DNA from: Clonostachys chloroleuca
Taxonomy: Eukaryota; Ascomycota; Sordariomycetes; Hypocreales; Bionectriaceae
Reading direction: 5' to 3'
Length of the DNA stretch: 64,000 nucleotides
Assembly: GCA_037952775.1 (NCBI GenBank)
Contig: JBANAY010000003.1
Location: forward strand, 2,418,001-2,482,000
The position numbers and the translations under genes were made by a program. Below are positions 40,382 through 52,638 of the stretch, piece after piece. Within the stretch, counting starts at the first letter, position 1; each line of letters begins with the position of its first letter. Under the pieces are notes generated by a model. The model searched no databases. It saw nothing but the letters and a program-made list of their open reading frames with translations, and was not told the origin of the DNA.

Positions 40382-43300
40382 TTTGGCGGTGTTGGTGTAG
40401 AGGAAGGCGAAGTGTCGCTTCCTGGTTACACGGGTGTATTATAGGTAGGGGGAAAGAGGGAAAAAAGAAGGTATGAGACTTTGGATCCCGACAAGCCTGC
40501 TGTCTTGTGTGCCGACTAGGAAAGGGGGAGAAGGGCCTGAAGAAGAAAGGAAGGAAGGACTGAACACGATTCGGGGTTCGTGTCCACTATATATACAACA
40601 ACCTTAAATCGAAAGTTATCAGCTCAAGCTGCCTGTCTGCAATAAACTAACTAACTTTGCTGATGGGAGCGATCTTCCTACCCAAAGTCGAGGCCTCCTA
40701 GGTTGTCACCGTCTGGCCTGCTGGGTCTCCCAAGGGACATGCAAGGGTCCAGGCCATAGATATCCATCGGTTCCATACACCCCTCCTCCATCGGCGGGGA
40801 GGGTGAAGGCGGGTGGTCGACACTCACGTCAGGAGGTACTAGACCTAAACGTCTCGGGTACAAGCCAGCATCCAACCAGGAAGACATGGTCCCAGTTGCG
40901 ATCCGTGTCTGCCCACCATAACGGAGTGGCTACTCCAAGTCAAAAAGCGATTAGCCGCGCCAGCTGCAAGCTACTGGGACCAGCTCCGTCTCTGGCTGCA
41001 CTATCCAGCCATTAGTAGAGACACTCCAGGTCCGAAGGCCAAGTCAAGGCTTCCAAAGGTACGATGGCTAAACCAGGGCTCTGGCATGCCCGATCGTTGC
41101 CTACACCTTGCCCTCCTGGGCCCTCAGACCCGATGGGCGGGCGCCACGCTGCTGGTGGTATGGGGCGATGCGAAACCAGAGACATCCATACATCAGGCGT
41201 TTTCTGGGCAATTATTGGCCTACAATGGGCACAGTTGCCGGTAGCGGCGGTCACTGGCGTAATTGATCGAGCCCGGACAGATTATGCGTGGTGACGCTTC
41301 GTAGACAAAGATCCTCCTCGATCCCGACTGCCACTCGCCCGTTCAGCTGTACGCTCGACTCAAGAAGCTCCTAGCGAGTGCGGCTAGCATGCACCGTCAA
41401 GTGTTTTGGGAGCTCGCCGCCAGGTCCCACCCTCCCTAAGCTCCTGCACATCAGCAGCTAGGAAATGAAGGTTTTGTTTTAGAGTTAATTTCTTGTACGA
41501 GTCCTCCCGTTAGGATTTGGTCTCCAGGAGGGGCCCTCTAGGTGTCACCCTTGCGCTCCGTCCTTCCCATGATCTTCTTTTTGTGGCCCAACAACTCGAG
41601 CACGCCCATCTCGAGGCCAGACGGGGACACTGCACCGAGTTCTCTGGGTCCATCTGAGAGGCAGCCCTTGAGGCCTCCAGATTCTGGCGATAGAGCCCGC
41701 GCCCAAGAGGGAAGGGAGGGGTGTGAGATTGTTGCCACTTTAGGAAGTCTGCAAAGTTTGTATTCGCTCGCTGCTGGATGCCGCTGCGGAGCCTCTGCTG
41801 GAGCCTGCTCCAGAGGGGCGCTAGCGGGGACTCAGCGGACTCCAGCTTTTAGTGTACGATGTCCTATAAGAGCCCTCAATTCCCCCACGTGGACGGCTGT
41901 CCGGCAACGTCCCTGCCTTCTATCCCAACAGCCGCGATCCATCAGCTTCTCACCAGCTTTGCCCGTCTGCTGGCCTGCTCGTCTGCCAGTCTGCTTGCTT
42001 GCTTGCATCTGCGGCACGCACCTCTTTCACTACCCCGGCTTGGCGTGCGTCTTGAGTGCGTGGTGATTCCTCGGCCACTGCTTGGCACCGGCACATCCCA
42101 ACTGACAGAGCACACAGCCTGGAGGGTTCTTCTTGCACACCCCCTCGGCGCCTTGAAGCTGTTGCTAGACTTCCATCTGCGTTCCATCGACGTTCCATAT
42201 GCTTTTAGCTATGCTCACCCTGGCCAGCCCATCCTGCCAATCCCGGCAATTCCAGCGGCGCCATCATGCCAGCCAACAGCGCGGACAAGTCGTTGGAAGA
42301 CAATGCCACACGTGCGTTCATCTCTCGTACGTCAGCCGCTACGAATGACCTGTGAACTCGGCATCTTTGTTGCCGAGTAGCTCAGCAAACTCCCCAGATG
42401 CAGATCGAGACTCTCCATCCCAGTCTCCATGCTCCTCTAGGCTAATTAACTTTCAAATAACTCTGTTAATAACTCTAGCTGATGCTATTTTGCGATCGTC
42501 GCTTCTGCAAGGATCACGAGCCTGAGCCTAATGGGTGAATCCATAATGGAATAGAGCAAGCACAAAAGAAAAAAAAAGAAAAAAAAGAGGAAGAGCGATG
42601 GGGAGACGATATTCACGAGGCGCACAGCGGTGGCGCAAGGATATGTCCAGGAACACCGCACTGATCCGAATGCACAATGCTCATCCAAGAGAAGTTATTG
42701 ATGTGTCACTGCGTCAGCCCTCTGTCTCAGCTTCTGCGCCCTGCTTGAACTGAGAAGCGTGGGGGCGGTGGCAGCTCACCTGTGTGCAAGCCTGGGAAAG
42801 GCAATGATGGCAGCCAAGCCGTTGAATTGACTCTCTTCATCACAGCCTCCTCGACGTCAAGATGATCTGCCTAATCCACACATTCTTCCTTTCCCGAAGT
42901 TGGAGGCGCGATTCAGCGAGTTACAGAAAGTACCTCCGCGGATAAGGATACTCCAGGTCTCCATATTACGCGCATCACGCATACTCAATAGAGGTGACTT
43001 ATCGAGGCTCGCGATCGCCGCAGCTTTTCAACTTCCACTGGATCACGTCAACATGAGAGTCGAGCTACCAGAAGTAGCGATGAATACACGTGTAAGCCAT
43101 TTCAATCTTGTGGTTCCGAGTTCTACCCAGCTCTTCGTCCAAACAAGACCATATCGTGGCGATTCTTTGCATATGATCACCGACACTAACATCAGACTTT
43201 GCATCTCGATCGCCTCGATGAGCTTTATGCAATATCACTGGATTTCCAAACAAGCCCTCCGTCCGATCATGCAAAAAGGTACTTGGCGATTGGCGAGAGC

Positions 43301-45400
43301 AACTCACGCCGCCCTAATCCTGTAGCAGCTTCGGAAGCTCGGTCTCTCTTCAGTAGCTCTAATATCTTGTTCTCGAACAGCGAATACGATCATAGCTGAC
43401 TGAAAGCCTGCTGCCATCCCGGGCTTCCCGATCGATGCACATGGGTTGCAGCACCCTTCACACGCCCCTAGACCCTTCATTATACGACACATCAGGGACA
43501 GGCCGACACCTCAATTGGCCTGGCCTGGTCTGGCCTGTTAGTCTAACCGCCACTGAGGTTACCCTAGTGCGGATAGCTTCGTCCTCGACCAGTATTACTT
43601 CGTCTTAAAGGCTCAATTGATCGAGGCTTTGCCAATCGGGACGACCTTCCGCTTTGTTCAAGCCACTAGCATCCAATAATCATCCATCTGATATCACATT
43701 TTCTTTGATAGATCAGCAGTAAATCCCCTCAGAGGGCTAGTGGCTCAAGAAGCTTCAATAGTAGACTCAGTATTTCCTGGCAATTTTTTTATCTTGGGAT
43801 AAGAAGGCCCCACGGGATACAACGCAGTCCCTAAGTTGGCGATCACGAATCAAAATGGCCATGGTCAACAAAGAATGAGAACATCGGCCTTGTTGTATCC
43901 GATCACAGTCAGACTTAACCAAGGCTTGCAGGCTGTGGTTGGCATACATGTACTCTTGATCAGGGAGGGGGTCCTATCCAGGATTGCAGCTGGGTCAACG
44001 GGACTGCCTAGCGCGCCCCAGACAAGCAGTCTTCCGCCTCTTTAGTCTCGTATGTGTTTGCTAATTCTACATAGAGCTACTTTGATCGTCCAGACTTTGC
44101 GCTATTGACTGTATTGGAAGAACGTTTTTTTGCGGACTCACCCACACACCCGAAGCAGCAGTGAGCTGCTGGCAGTATGTATTCCAAAGCTGGGATGGTC
44201 TCGACTCGTTACGTCTCCCGGCTAGAGAAACCGCGGGTCTGTTCCAGTACTTCTACTTTACTATTTACTCTTGGTCTCATTCTGTGGATTCGTCCTGGTG
44301 CTGGCAATATGGGAGCATGATCAACGGTGATCAAGTTACACTCCCTCCCACCACAGGTGAGAGAACATCGTGTGGAATAAAAATTAAGATAAGCGAACTT
44401 TTACTCGCCCCAGGGCTCCCACGTTTCTTGTCTGGAACGTCTATAGGTTGCAGATGCAAAGGATCAAATTTGTTTTGATCGGTTGAATAGGCCTCCAACC
44501 GCCACACCACCCAACCGGCATGGGTTCAAGGATAGGAATAGATACACCGCGATAGGGAAAACTGCCGCAGCCACTTCATTGGGTCAGCAATTATAACGCA
44601 ACCAAGAGTCATTAATAATCGCACGGGGTATTTTCCTCTCAAGGCAGACAATTGCATGGTCACTTTCCCTCCCTATTTGGCGGCGCTATAGTGTCACTCC
44701 TGCTTTGGGCTTGATCCGTAAAAGATTAAGCACTTGCAATATTTTTTTATCAGTTCTCGGTTTCTCACGGCTCTATATCATCTACATTCTTTGCGTACCA
44801 TAGTAACCATTCAAACGTCCTCCTTTTGTCAACGACTGCCCATTTGCACACAGTTTGGTGGTTCATACAAGTAAATCGGGTGTTACTAGTCCCTTTCGAA
44901 GGTTCTTGTGCTTAAATCTGTTGATAGAACGATGTTATATCTCCGTATCTTACTTCCAGGATGCCTTTTTGCCATTTTATAATCCAATTTCAATAGTTCA
45001 CCTGCATCCAGTAATTAGCTTCAAGAGACGGCGAGATGTGCCGAATTGATTACGTTCACAGAGAGTGTTGTTTTCAACACCTCATGCCTCGATTTGTGCC
45101 ATGAATCAAAAAAAGACGTAAATAAGGATCATAGTTTCCAGCAAGCCATATATTGACGATTAAACTGATCATCATGAGTAACGACTAGATAGACCTAATG
45201 GCAGCTGATGAGAGAAGGTATAGGGTAGGATAATGTACTCCGCAACCGGCGACGCGTGCTTTTCCCTACGATGACAACATCAGTCCATGACTAAGCAATT
45301 GGCGCGAATCTGACAGCCTTGAAATTATGTACGTCGTAGATGACTTGTATTTGATGACCTCTTGTTGTAACCGGAAGACAGACTCAAGAATCTTTCGGGA
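40382..45400. other. 5-kb region between permease and MFS genes
   Basis: This is the longest stretch without a supported gene. Open frames of up to 174 codons (for example 41542-42066) have skewed composition (Ser, Pro, Arg, Cys) and no splice or domain support. CACGTG E-boxes occur at 41886-41891, 42309-42314 and 43087-43092, all far from the permease start. Around 42569-42590 is an A-rich tract with G interruptions. A long promoter or non-coding transcript is possible. Confidence 0.45.
40588..40595 (-). promoter_or_regulatory. TATA box of the phosphate permease gene
   Basis: TATATATA, about 207 bases upstream of the permease start codon at 40381 on the minus strand. The position is typical for regulated fungal promoters. 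Confidence 0.45.
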
Positions 45401-47154
45401 ATGACGGCCGAATTAGATGGAAGTCGACCCCTTCGGGCGGAAGACGCGGAAAATGGGCATCAACCGGAGACTGAACGAACCCCTCTCCTGAGGCCAGCCG
45501 GGGAAGAACCACAAGACGGCCAACCTGGCGGCAATGACTCCCAGGAGGAAGAAAGGACAGTCTTGTCGAAGGATCTATCCTTCTCCAGGCTCGTTCTGAT
45601 AATGGGGACTGCTTACCTGGGGGTGTTCCTCGGTGCGGCGGACTCTACCATCATTGCGACGCTATCCGGCCCAATCTCGAGTGAATTCAAGTCACTCAGT
45701 CTGTTTTCGTGGCTCGCAACGGCATATCTCATATCCAATGCTGCGTGCCAGCCGATCTCGGGCCGCCTGACCGACATCTTCGGCCGCGGGCCCGGTCTCG
45801 TGTTCAGCAACGTCTTCTTCGCCGCCGGAAATCTCATCTGCGGTCTCGCCAAGGACAATTCCGTCATGATTCTGGGCCGTGTCATTGCCGGAGTAGGCGG
45901 AGGTGGTCTCATGAGCATTTCTACGTTTCTAGCATCTGATCTCATTCCCCTGCGTAAGCGTGGTGTCGTCCAGGGTATAGGCAACGTCTGCTACGGCTCC
46001 GGCGCCATGCTGGGAGGCATCTTCGGTGGTCTGCTAAACGACCACACAAAGCTGGGGTGGAGGCTTGCCTTTCTGGTCCAGGTCCCTTTTTCCCTGATAT
46101 CCGCTGTTGCCGTTGTTTACCTGGTAAGAGTGCCCCCGAAGCAGTCCGATAAGTCGTACCTCGCGCGCATCGACTTTTTCGGCGTGTTCCTGACGCTCTC
46201 GTTCCTTGTCTTGCTTCTGCTGGGCCTCAACACGGGAGGAAACCTGGTGCCATGGAATCACCCTATCCCGCTGGCAACGATTCCACTTTCGATCGTCGCC
46301 TTTGCCGGATTTCTCTGGTGGGAGAGCAGGGTGAAGCAACCAATCATTCCCGTGAGGCTTCTCCGTACCCAGACTATTCTCGCCGCCTGCGTGTGCAACC
46401 TTCTCTCCACGATGGTGATAATCGCTGGTCTGTTTTACGTTCCTCTATATCTGCAAGTTCGTGGCGACACTGCCACCGAGGCGGGTCTCAAAATCCTCCC
46501 TTCCCCTATCGGCGTGTCGGTCGGCTCCATCTTGTCAGGTTACATTATGAACAAAACAGGTCGATACACTAGGCTCGGCACTACCAGTCTCTGTGTTTTC
46601 CTTTCTGGCATAATCGTATTTTGTTTCCAAGGAGCAAATACCCCGGCTTGGATTACCGGCATTGCTTTTTTCCTGGTCGGGTCAGGATATGCCTCAATGC
46701 TCACATGCACTTTACTGGCATGCATTGCATCGGTGGATCATTCTCAGCAGGCCGTTGTCACTTCCGCTACTTGTAAGTTATTTTTTCCTTGTTTCCAATC
46801 CTCCAGCAAAAAAAAAGATAAAGATCCACTAACCCGTCTTTAGATCTGGCAAGGAGCTTGGGAAGCACCATCGGCGTCACCCTAGCCTCGTCGGTCTACC
46901 AGAGCATTCTTAAGTCGAGCCTCTGGGCGACATTCGGACAGGAGCCAGACGCGGCTGAGAAGATCAACCGGATCCGGAATAATCTGAACAGCCTCAAGGA
47001 TCTTCCCGAGGGGTGGCACGACGGTGTTATAGCGTGCTTCATGCAGGCTTTCCAGGGTGTCTGGATCACTTTCCTTGTCTTGGCTACTGGGGCGTTGGTT
47101 TCGATTCTCTTTCTCAAGCACCACACTCTTCATTCTACATTGGAGAGACGCTGA
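45401..47154 (+). CDS. MFS transporter, vacuolar basic amino-acid (VBA/Fnx1) type
   Basis: A major-facilitator transporter of the DHA2-like group that includes yeast Vba and fission-yeast Fnx1, which move basic amino acids into the vacuole; drug export is the main alternative. Two exons, 45401-46772 and 46844-47154, join in phase and give 560 residues with about 14 hydrophobic segments. The N-terminus (1-55) is hydrophilic and acidic, with ERTPLL, a dileucine-type motif that suits vacuolar sorting (inference). TM1 contains AADSTIIATLSGPISSEF, typical of the family. The MFS A-motif-like GRLTDIFGRGPGL follows TM2, and GRVIAGVGGGGLMS lies in TM4. Exon 2 supplies YLARSLGSTIGVTLASSVYQ and the last membrane segment. 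The gene stands alone, with no cluster partner. Confidence 0.9.
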
Positions 47155-50100
47155 GAGCATCTGATATGCCAACACCTGCTGTGCTGTGACGAGCCTCGTG
47201 CTTGACGCAGCAACTGACCCAAGTTATCATGTAGGTGCTCCTTAAGCCTTGTAGCAAGGTTAATGCCCTCGTGCAGGTGAATCATCAACGTTTGATGGGC
47301 TTACTGTATTAATCCCCGCCTAGGAAAAAAAATATTGCTTGAGTTGCAGCCTCGCCTGAAGGTGGAATTGTTTTAGCAGGGGACTCTTGCTTGCCATAAG
47401 ATTGCTTGATACGGGTCTCAACGGCATATCCTGCTACAAAATGCATCCAAGCCCTCTTCTGTTGCTGCTTCATCCTCTCTCCCAGCTGTAATTTGTCATT
47501 AAAACCTTGCTTAACACATATTTCGCCTGATCTAGCTGTCAGATTGTTATACTTTGTATTTATCTATACTTAGAGAAAAATTCCAGGCAGTCTTATATTC
47601 GTCTACTTCAAATTCTCATGACGCCTGCACTGATCATGAATGAGAAAATAATCGAAGAGGAAGGAGGATTTGCCTGGTCATCTTCGAGCAGAATTCGTCA
47701 CCTCTGTATAACTCGAGTTCACTCCCGTCGGAGACTAGCCTTGGGCGATATTGATCTTGCACAAATTGGCAGCCAAGGAAATCCAAGTACCTTGAACAGC
47801 CCGATTAATAAATGGAAGATGGTATACGGTCCTGTGCACGAACACATGGACATGCACCCATCTCAAATTGTCGACTGGTGGGTGAGTTCTCACGTTGTTG
47901 AACGCCAGTATGGATCTCCCACCTTTACTAGATGATATGGCAAACAATGTTCAGGACGTAGTCTCCATGATTTGAAATTTGCAAGAAGAATTTGTGGATA
48001 AAGATTTAAGAGAATATCGCTGAATGAGAGAACTTCGAGACGGTACGGCTGAGTATAGGATCGTTGTTTCTGTTGTGCAATACACCTATAACATCTGTTT
48101 TTCATAAAAAGAAAACCAAGGTTCACTGCCATTATTACCGCCCGCCAAGTTTGCATACCCATTTTGTTCTTTGCTTAAAGAGTAGCTAGCCAAGCCTCGT
48201 GTCATTCTCATCAAACGAGAGGGGTTTCCTGTGGAAATTCTTGCAGAGTTGAACTAAAAAGTTCACTACGATGAGTAGAAACAGCTCACTATTGCTAAGT
48301 TTTAGTCCTTGTGTGTACTTCCATTGGTAGTAAGGAGTCTTGCAACAGGGAGGTAACGACCGTAAAATTAACGGCCATGAAATAACTGAGATTCGCTGGA
48401 CCTCACTAATTTGGCTGCCTTGATCAATGGCTAAACCTTCGTAGGCGAGAGCTGTGGTGCTCCAGCACCCATCGATTGGCTGAATTGAGTTCGGAGAACT
48501 ACGGACTTTCGCCTTCAAGACTATCTTGGATTTGTCTTCAGGTGAAAATGTATTTTATTCTAGCCGCATTTGATAACTCCGAGGCTATGAATGAGCTGCT
48601 TTCCATTATTTTGGAAGGCAGAGCCAGGTTGTCGTGATGCACTGAATCTGTCTGCCCCCCGGAGAGGTAGTCTATAATCTAGCTCTAAAACGGAAATTGT
48701 ACCATCTACCTAAGTAAATAGTAGTTTTTGAAAAAGGCCCGTGCCGTCTAGGCAAGGCGAAATCCTCCGTAGGTGCCGCGCTGGGAAGTCAAACCCTAAT
48801 GATCATAGGCCACCATCACGTGTGACGTAGAGGAAAGTTGAAGGGCTCGTCAAGATTTTGGGAAGCTCTCAGCCCTAGAGCTAACCCCAATAGCCTTCTG
48901 TTTTGCACTAGGTAAGTGCAGTATTATCCATTAGTTGCAGAATAGATGGATAGGCGAGCATTTAGCGGGGAATTTTGATCATCAGCTTAGCGATAAGGCT
49001 GTCTTGATGAAGAGAAAACAGATAGCAGCACCAACGGGGCTATGTGCACACGCATGCTTACTTCGCCTGACAGGGCAGGACAGGATGCCGGATCTCCAGA
49101 ATCCCCTCTTTTTCCAATCAATCGGAGGACAGAATGTTTTGAGTATAAGTTTTTGACATGCTGACTCGACTTCAGGACCAGGCCGAGATGGCCACTGGCA
49201 TTCTGTTACAGGACAGAGCAGTCTAGGATATAGTCCGATTCCATGGATATTACCTGGCTGCCAAAGACGCATAGTCGCTGACCTGGCCAGTCGGCCTCGA
49301 GCCCCAGTTAGTTTGGTGATGACGAGTGCGCTGTCCGCAACGGCCCAGGCAGATTCGTCACACTTGGACTCGGCCACGGAGCGGGATGAGGACTTCAGTG
49401 AGCGGCCCTAATAGCCGGGTACCTATCACTGCACCAGTTCACACTGCGACATCGAGTACTCGCCTATGGTCCCGACAGAGAATTAGACGCTGCTATTTTC
49501 GGCCCACTTCGCTTCACTGGCTGAGGCTCTCCCGTGGCGGAGCAACAGCGAAGGCCCCACCGTGGCTTTGCGGCTGCGACAGCTCTTTGTGTGTCTTGAC
49601 GCCACTATGTTGCCCGGTATCAACGCGCGGCTTCCGGAGCGCATTGGCTGGGCCAGGCACCAACTCAATTGATAGAAGGCTGTTTTCTCTTCCTTAGTCC
49701 GTGTATATCGTCTTGGTTCCCCCTTATCCTAATCGCCTTCGGCAACTGAATACTACCACATTCTTTACAATATTCATCTGGCTTGTCCAAGGCATTGGAG
49801 AAGTCCCCTGCTGACCTCGCCGTCATCTTCTCCCCGCTCAGCTCTCTCGCATAGTCCCCAACTCCACACCCACCCAGCTTTCGGACCCCTGTACAAAGTC
49901 TTGGCGGCTTTGTTGCTACGGCGTTGCTGCTTTCACGAAACCAACCAGGCTCCTCGACACTACCTGCTGCGTCATATCCCGCCCCCGTCTGACCCAATCA
50001 GCTTATCCTGGCCAGGCCTTAATATTTGTTTGGGTTTTTCATTTCGCCCGTCAACAACCTCCTATATCATCGCCAGTTACCCTCTCTTCGCACGCACCCT

Positions 50101-50155
50101 TCGTTTCATCCGTCAGACCGAAGATATAGGGTTATAGAAATCAACACACGTCAAC
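47155..50155. other. 3-kb region with no supported gene
   Basis: A 105-codon frame (47618-47935) ends near a possible donor (GTGAGT at about 47884) but has no recognisable domain. The rest is short frames only. The final 400 bases are pyrimidine-rich and are probably the promoter and leader of the MARVEL gene. Confidence 0.45.
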
Positions 50156-51160
50156 ATGCAGACCTGGGAGTGGGAGCCATCCTATGTGCCGCCCGTCAAA
50201 CTGGGCCTTCATGTCGCCCAGCTTGTCATCTCCTTTGTGATCTGGTGTCTTGAGATCGCAGTATTCCGAGGGGAAGATGCTCAGATCGTGGGCCTCAATG
50301 GCTGGACCTTTGGTGTGGTAAGTAATGTTTCCGCCGCAACTTCGTCGAAGCCGTTCCCTAACCACCAACTCTGTTCCCAGTGCTTCATGTCTATTCCAGC
50401 GTGGGTATACCTTATCATGACCCCCCGATTCGATCGCACCCGACACCTGGCCAACGCCAACGCCATGCTCGCCCTCGACGTTGCCTTTGTGATAATCTGG
50501 CTGTCTGCCTTCTCCACCCAAGCGTCGTACAACGCAAAAGAACTGTGCGGCAAGGCTTGCAACCTGAGTGCCGCCATCGTGGGTCTTGGTGTTGTCGAAA
50601 CGTATGCATAAACCTCCCCCCTTCATCCCCGTTTCCAAACAACCCCATGTCGCTGACCTTGAAACCCGAACAGCGTCTTTTGGATCGCCACAGTCATTGT
50701 CAGTGGGTTTACCTGGAACTATTTCAAGTTCCACGGATCCCTGCCGGGCTACGACAACCGCAAGCTCGGCGGCGAGAGCATCGACCCGGACAAGGCCGCC
50801 TTCTCCATGGCCCCCCACGACGATGACGCTTACGAGAGGGTGAACATGGACGACCACGAGGCCAACGCTGGCGGATACGGGGATTACAACCAGAGCACCG
50901 TCAGCAGCAACAACATCAACAACCACTACGCAAGCAACCCGTACAGCGCCGACGACTTCGACGACTCCAATCACTACGGCTCCGTACCTCCCAGGAACAC
51001 GGCGGGCATGTTTGACTCCAACACCGAGTACAACAGCTCAGACTACAACTCTGGCCCCGTAACTGGGGCCCCTGCGCCACAGCCTTACGGTTCTCGGCCT
51101 ACCGCCTACGACGAACCCGCACAGTTCCCTGCAGGAAACTACGACCGAGTTGAGCGGTAA
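50156..51160 (+). CDS. MARVEL-domain membrane protein
   Basis: A four-helix membrane protein of the fungal MARVEL group; members sit in the plasma membrane or vesicles and some organise membrane microdomains. Three exons, 50156-50317, 50381-50601 and 50674-51160, give 289 residues. Four hydrophobic segments are seen at about 16-36, 55-70, 83-103 and 118-145. The conserved SFVIWCLEIAVF, WVYLIMTPRFD and FWIATVIVSGFTWNYF segments are typical. The long hydrophilic tail (from about 150) is rich in Asn, Tyr, Asp, Gly and Ser and probably disordered in the cytosol. Intron 1 is 63 bases long, a multiple of three, and contains no stop, so its retention would add 21 residues near the second helix. The precise role is unknown. 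Confidence 0.85.
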
Positions 51161-51572
51161 GGGGAAGAGAATCGTCCCTCACCCTTTTATGTGTAAATTC
51201 TTTGGTCGGATGGTGAGGCCAGATATTGTGGGTTTTGTATGGTAAAGCCGCGTTGTGTTTTTCACGCCCATTGTTTTGGATTGGACGGGCGTTCAGGGAG
51301 CATTTTATATATGGACGAGTTTCGGTGGTGGCAGGGCTGAGCGCTTAGCCAGGGAATACGTATAGTATCATGACATGCCTGTAAAATGAACGATATGATA
51401 TCCAAGAAACAGTTTTGCTCTTTCCTCACTGCCTACATCGCTTAAAAAAGACATGTATATATATTGTATTGAATCCTCAAAGCATTGTTTGATCCCTAGA
51501 AGCGAACTCCCAAACGCCCAGCCGAGTTTTTGATATATGCAGCAGCCTGCTTTTTCTAATGCCAAAACATCT
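51161..51572. other. 3' flanks between MARVEL gene and nop16
   Basis: The two genes converge here. No gene is seen; the stretch is T/A-rich and presumably holds both polyadenylation regions. Confidence 0.6.
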
Positions 51573-52329
51573 CTAAGCATTCATCTTGTTGATTCTCCTC
51601 CTAATGTCCGCCTCCGTCTGCTGCATGGGGTTCAACTTGCGATCCTTCGCCATGGCCCTCGTGTCATCCCCATACTTGCCAACCAGCTTCTCCAGCCACT
51701 CCCTCTCCTGCTCGCTCTGGTATCTCTTCTTCTTGGGCGCGGGGTTGCGGGCCTCCTGGATCAGCGACTTGACCACCTCGGTCTCCCTCCCGTTCTCCTG
51801 GATACCGCCCCATTCCTCGTGCTCCTCCACCTCCCCGTCACCCATCTCCGAGTCCGAGTCGAGCTCGTGCAAAGGGTCGTCGAGCGGGTTGGGCGCCCGG
51901 CCGATCACGCGGACAATCTTGCCGTCGGCGTCCCTCTCCACCCGCGCCACGTCCAGCGCCTTGCCCGTCGACCCGGAGCCGTTGATGGAGAGGGGGTCGG
52001 AGGGGCCGAAGGTCTCCTTGACGCCCAGCGTCTTCTCGGTGCCGCCCGTGGGGCCCTTTAATCGCGCCGTGAGACCGAGGCGTTTGTAGTTTTGCGCCAG
52101 AGTCTGCTTCTTGTCCCTGTTTATTCAGGAGTCAGCATTTTAAGTCTTCTCATCGTGCGAAGTTGCTGCAAGGTTGCTCCTCGATCCATGCTGAGGGTTT
52201 GGTAAAAACGAACCAGTTAGCTGCGATGGTGTTGTTGCCGAGCGGGTTGACGGGCTTCTTGAGGCGGTTTGATTGCCGGATGGGCTGGCTCTTCGAGCGG
52301 CGCTTCTTCTTCTGGATTTCGCGTCCCAT
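51573..52329 (-). CDS. nop16: Ribosome biogenesis protein Nop16
   Basis: Nop16 is a nucleolar protein needed for 60S subunit assembly and a component of early pre-60S particles. Two minus-strand exons, 52214-52329 and 51573-52116, join in phase and give 219 residues, normal for the family. The start MGREIQKKKRRSKSQP is highly basic and suits a nucleolar signal. [27 protein letters not shown] spans the splice site and is the conserved core. An acidic middle (DSDSEMGDGEVEEHEEW) and the C-terminal EREWLEKLVGKYGDD...NPMQQTEADIRRRI are also typical. The intron is 97 bases with a GTTCGT donor. The gene converges on the MARVEL gene and is followed on the same strand, upstream, by the FAD oxidoreductase gene. 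Confidence 0.95.
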
Positions 52330-52638
52330 TTTCGGAAATGATTGGGCTCCCGGAGTAGATTTATTACAAGTAAATGCTGGTTACAGGTGGAAGATCGTAG
52401 TGAGATGGTGGGCAAGCCTGCCACCAAAATTTCTGTCGATGCTCTTATCGATAAGAGTGCCGGTGGGTCTGTTTACTTTACCGCTATGAAATTTCATAGC
52501 CTCCGAGTATTCATATCATCAGTGAGCATGCAACAATCCAAGGTTATATCTTCTTCGCTAGACATGTAATCTGCTGGTCTACGGAAGATTCATGACTACG
52601 AATCTGAAGTCGTCTATTTCGCCTCGCCCAGCGGTTGT
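52330..52638. other. Intergenic region between nop16 and the FAD oxidoreductase gene
   Basis: A 309-base promoter of nop16 plus the 3' flank of the oxidoreductase gene. No gene or repeat is seen. Confidence 0.6.

Noticed and set aside
41542..42066. A 174-codon frame in the desert upstream of the permease
   Set aside because: Composition is skewed to Ser, Pro, Arg and Cys, there is no domain or splice signal, and overlapping frames on both strands look alike.
42900..43325. A 141-codon frame in the same desert
   Set aside because: No recognisable domain, no leader or intron support; kept only as part of the intergenic note.
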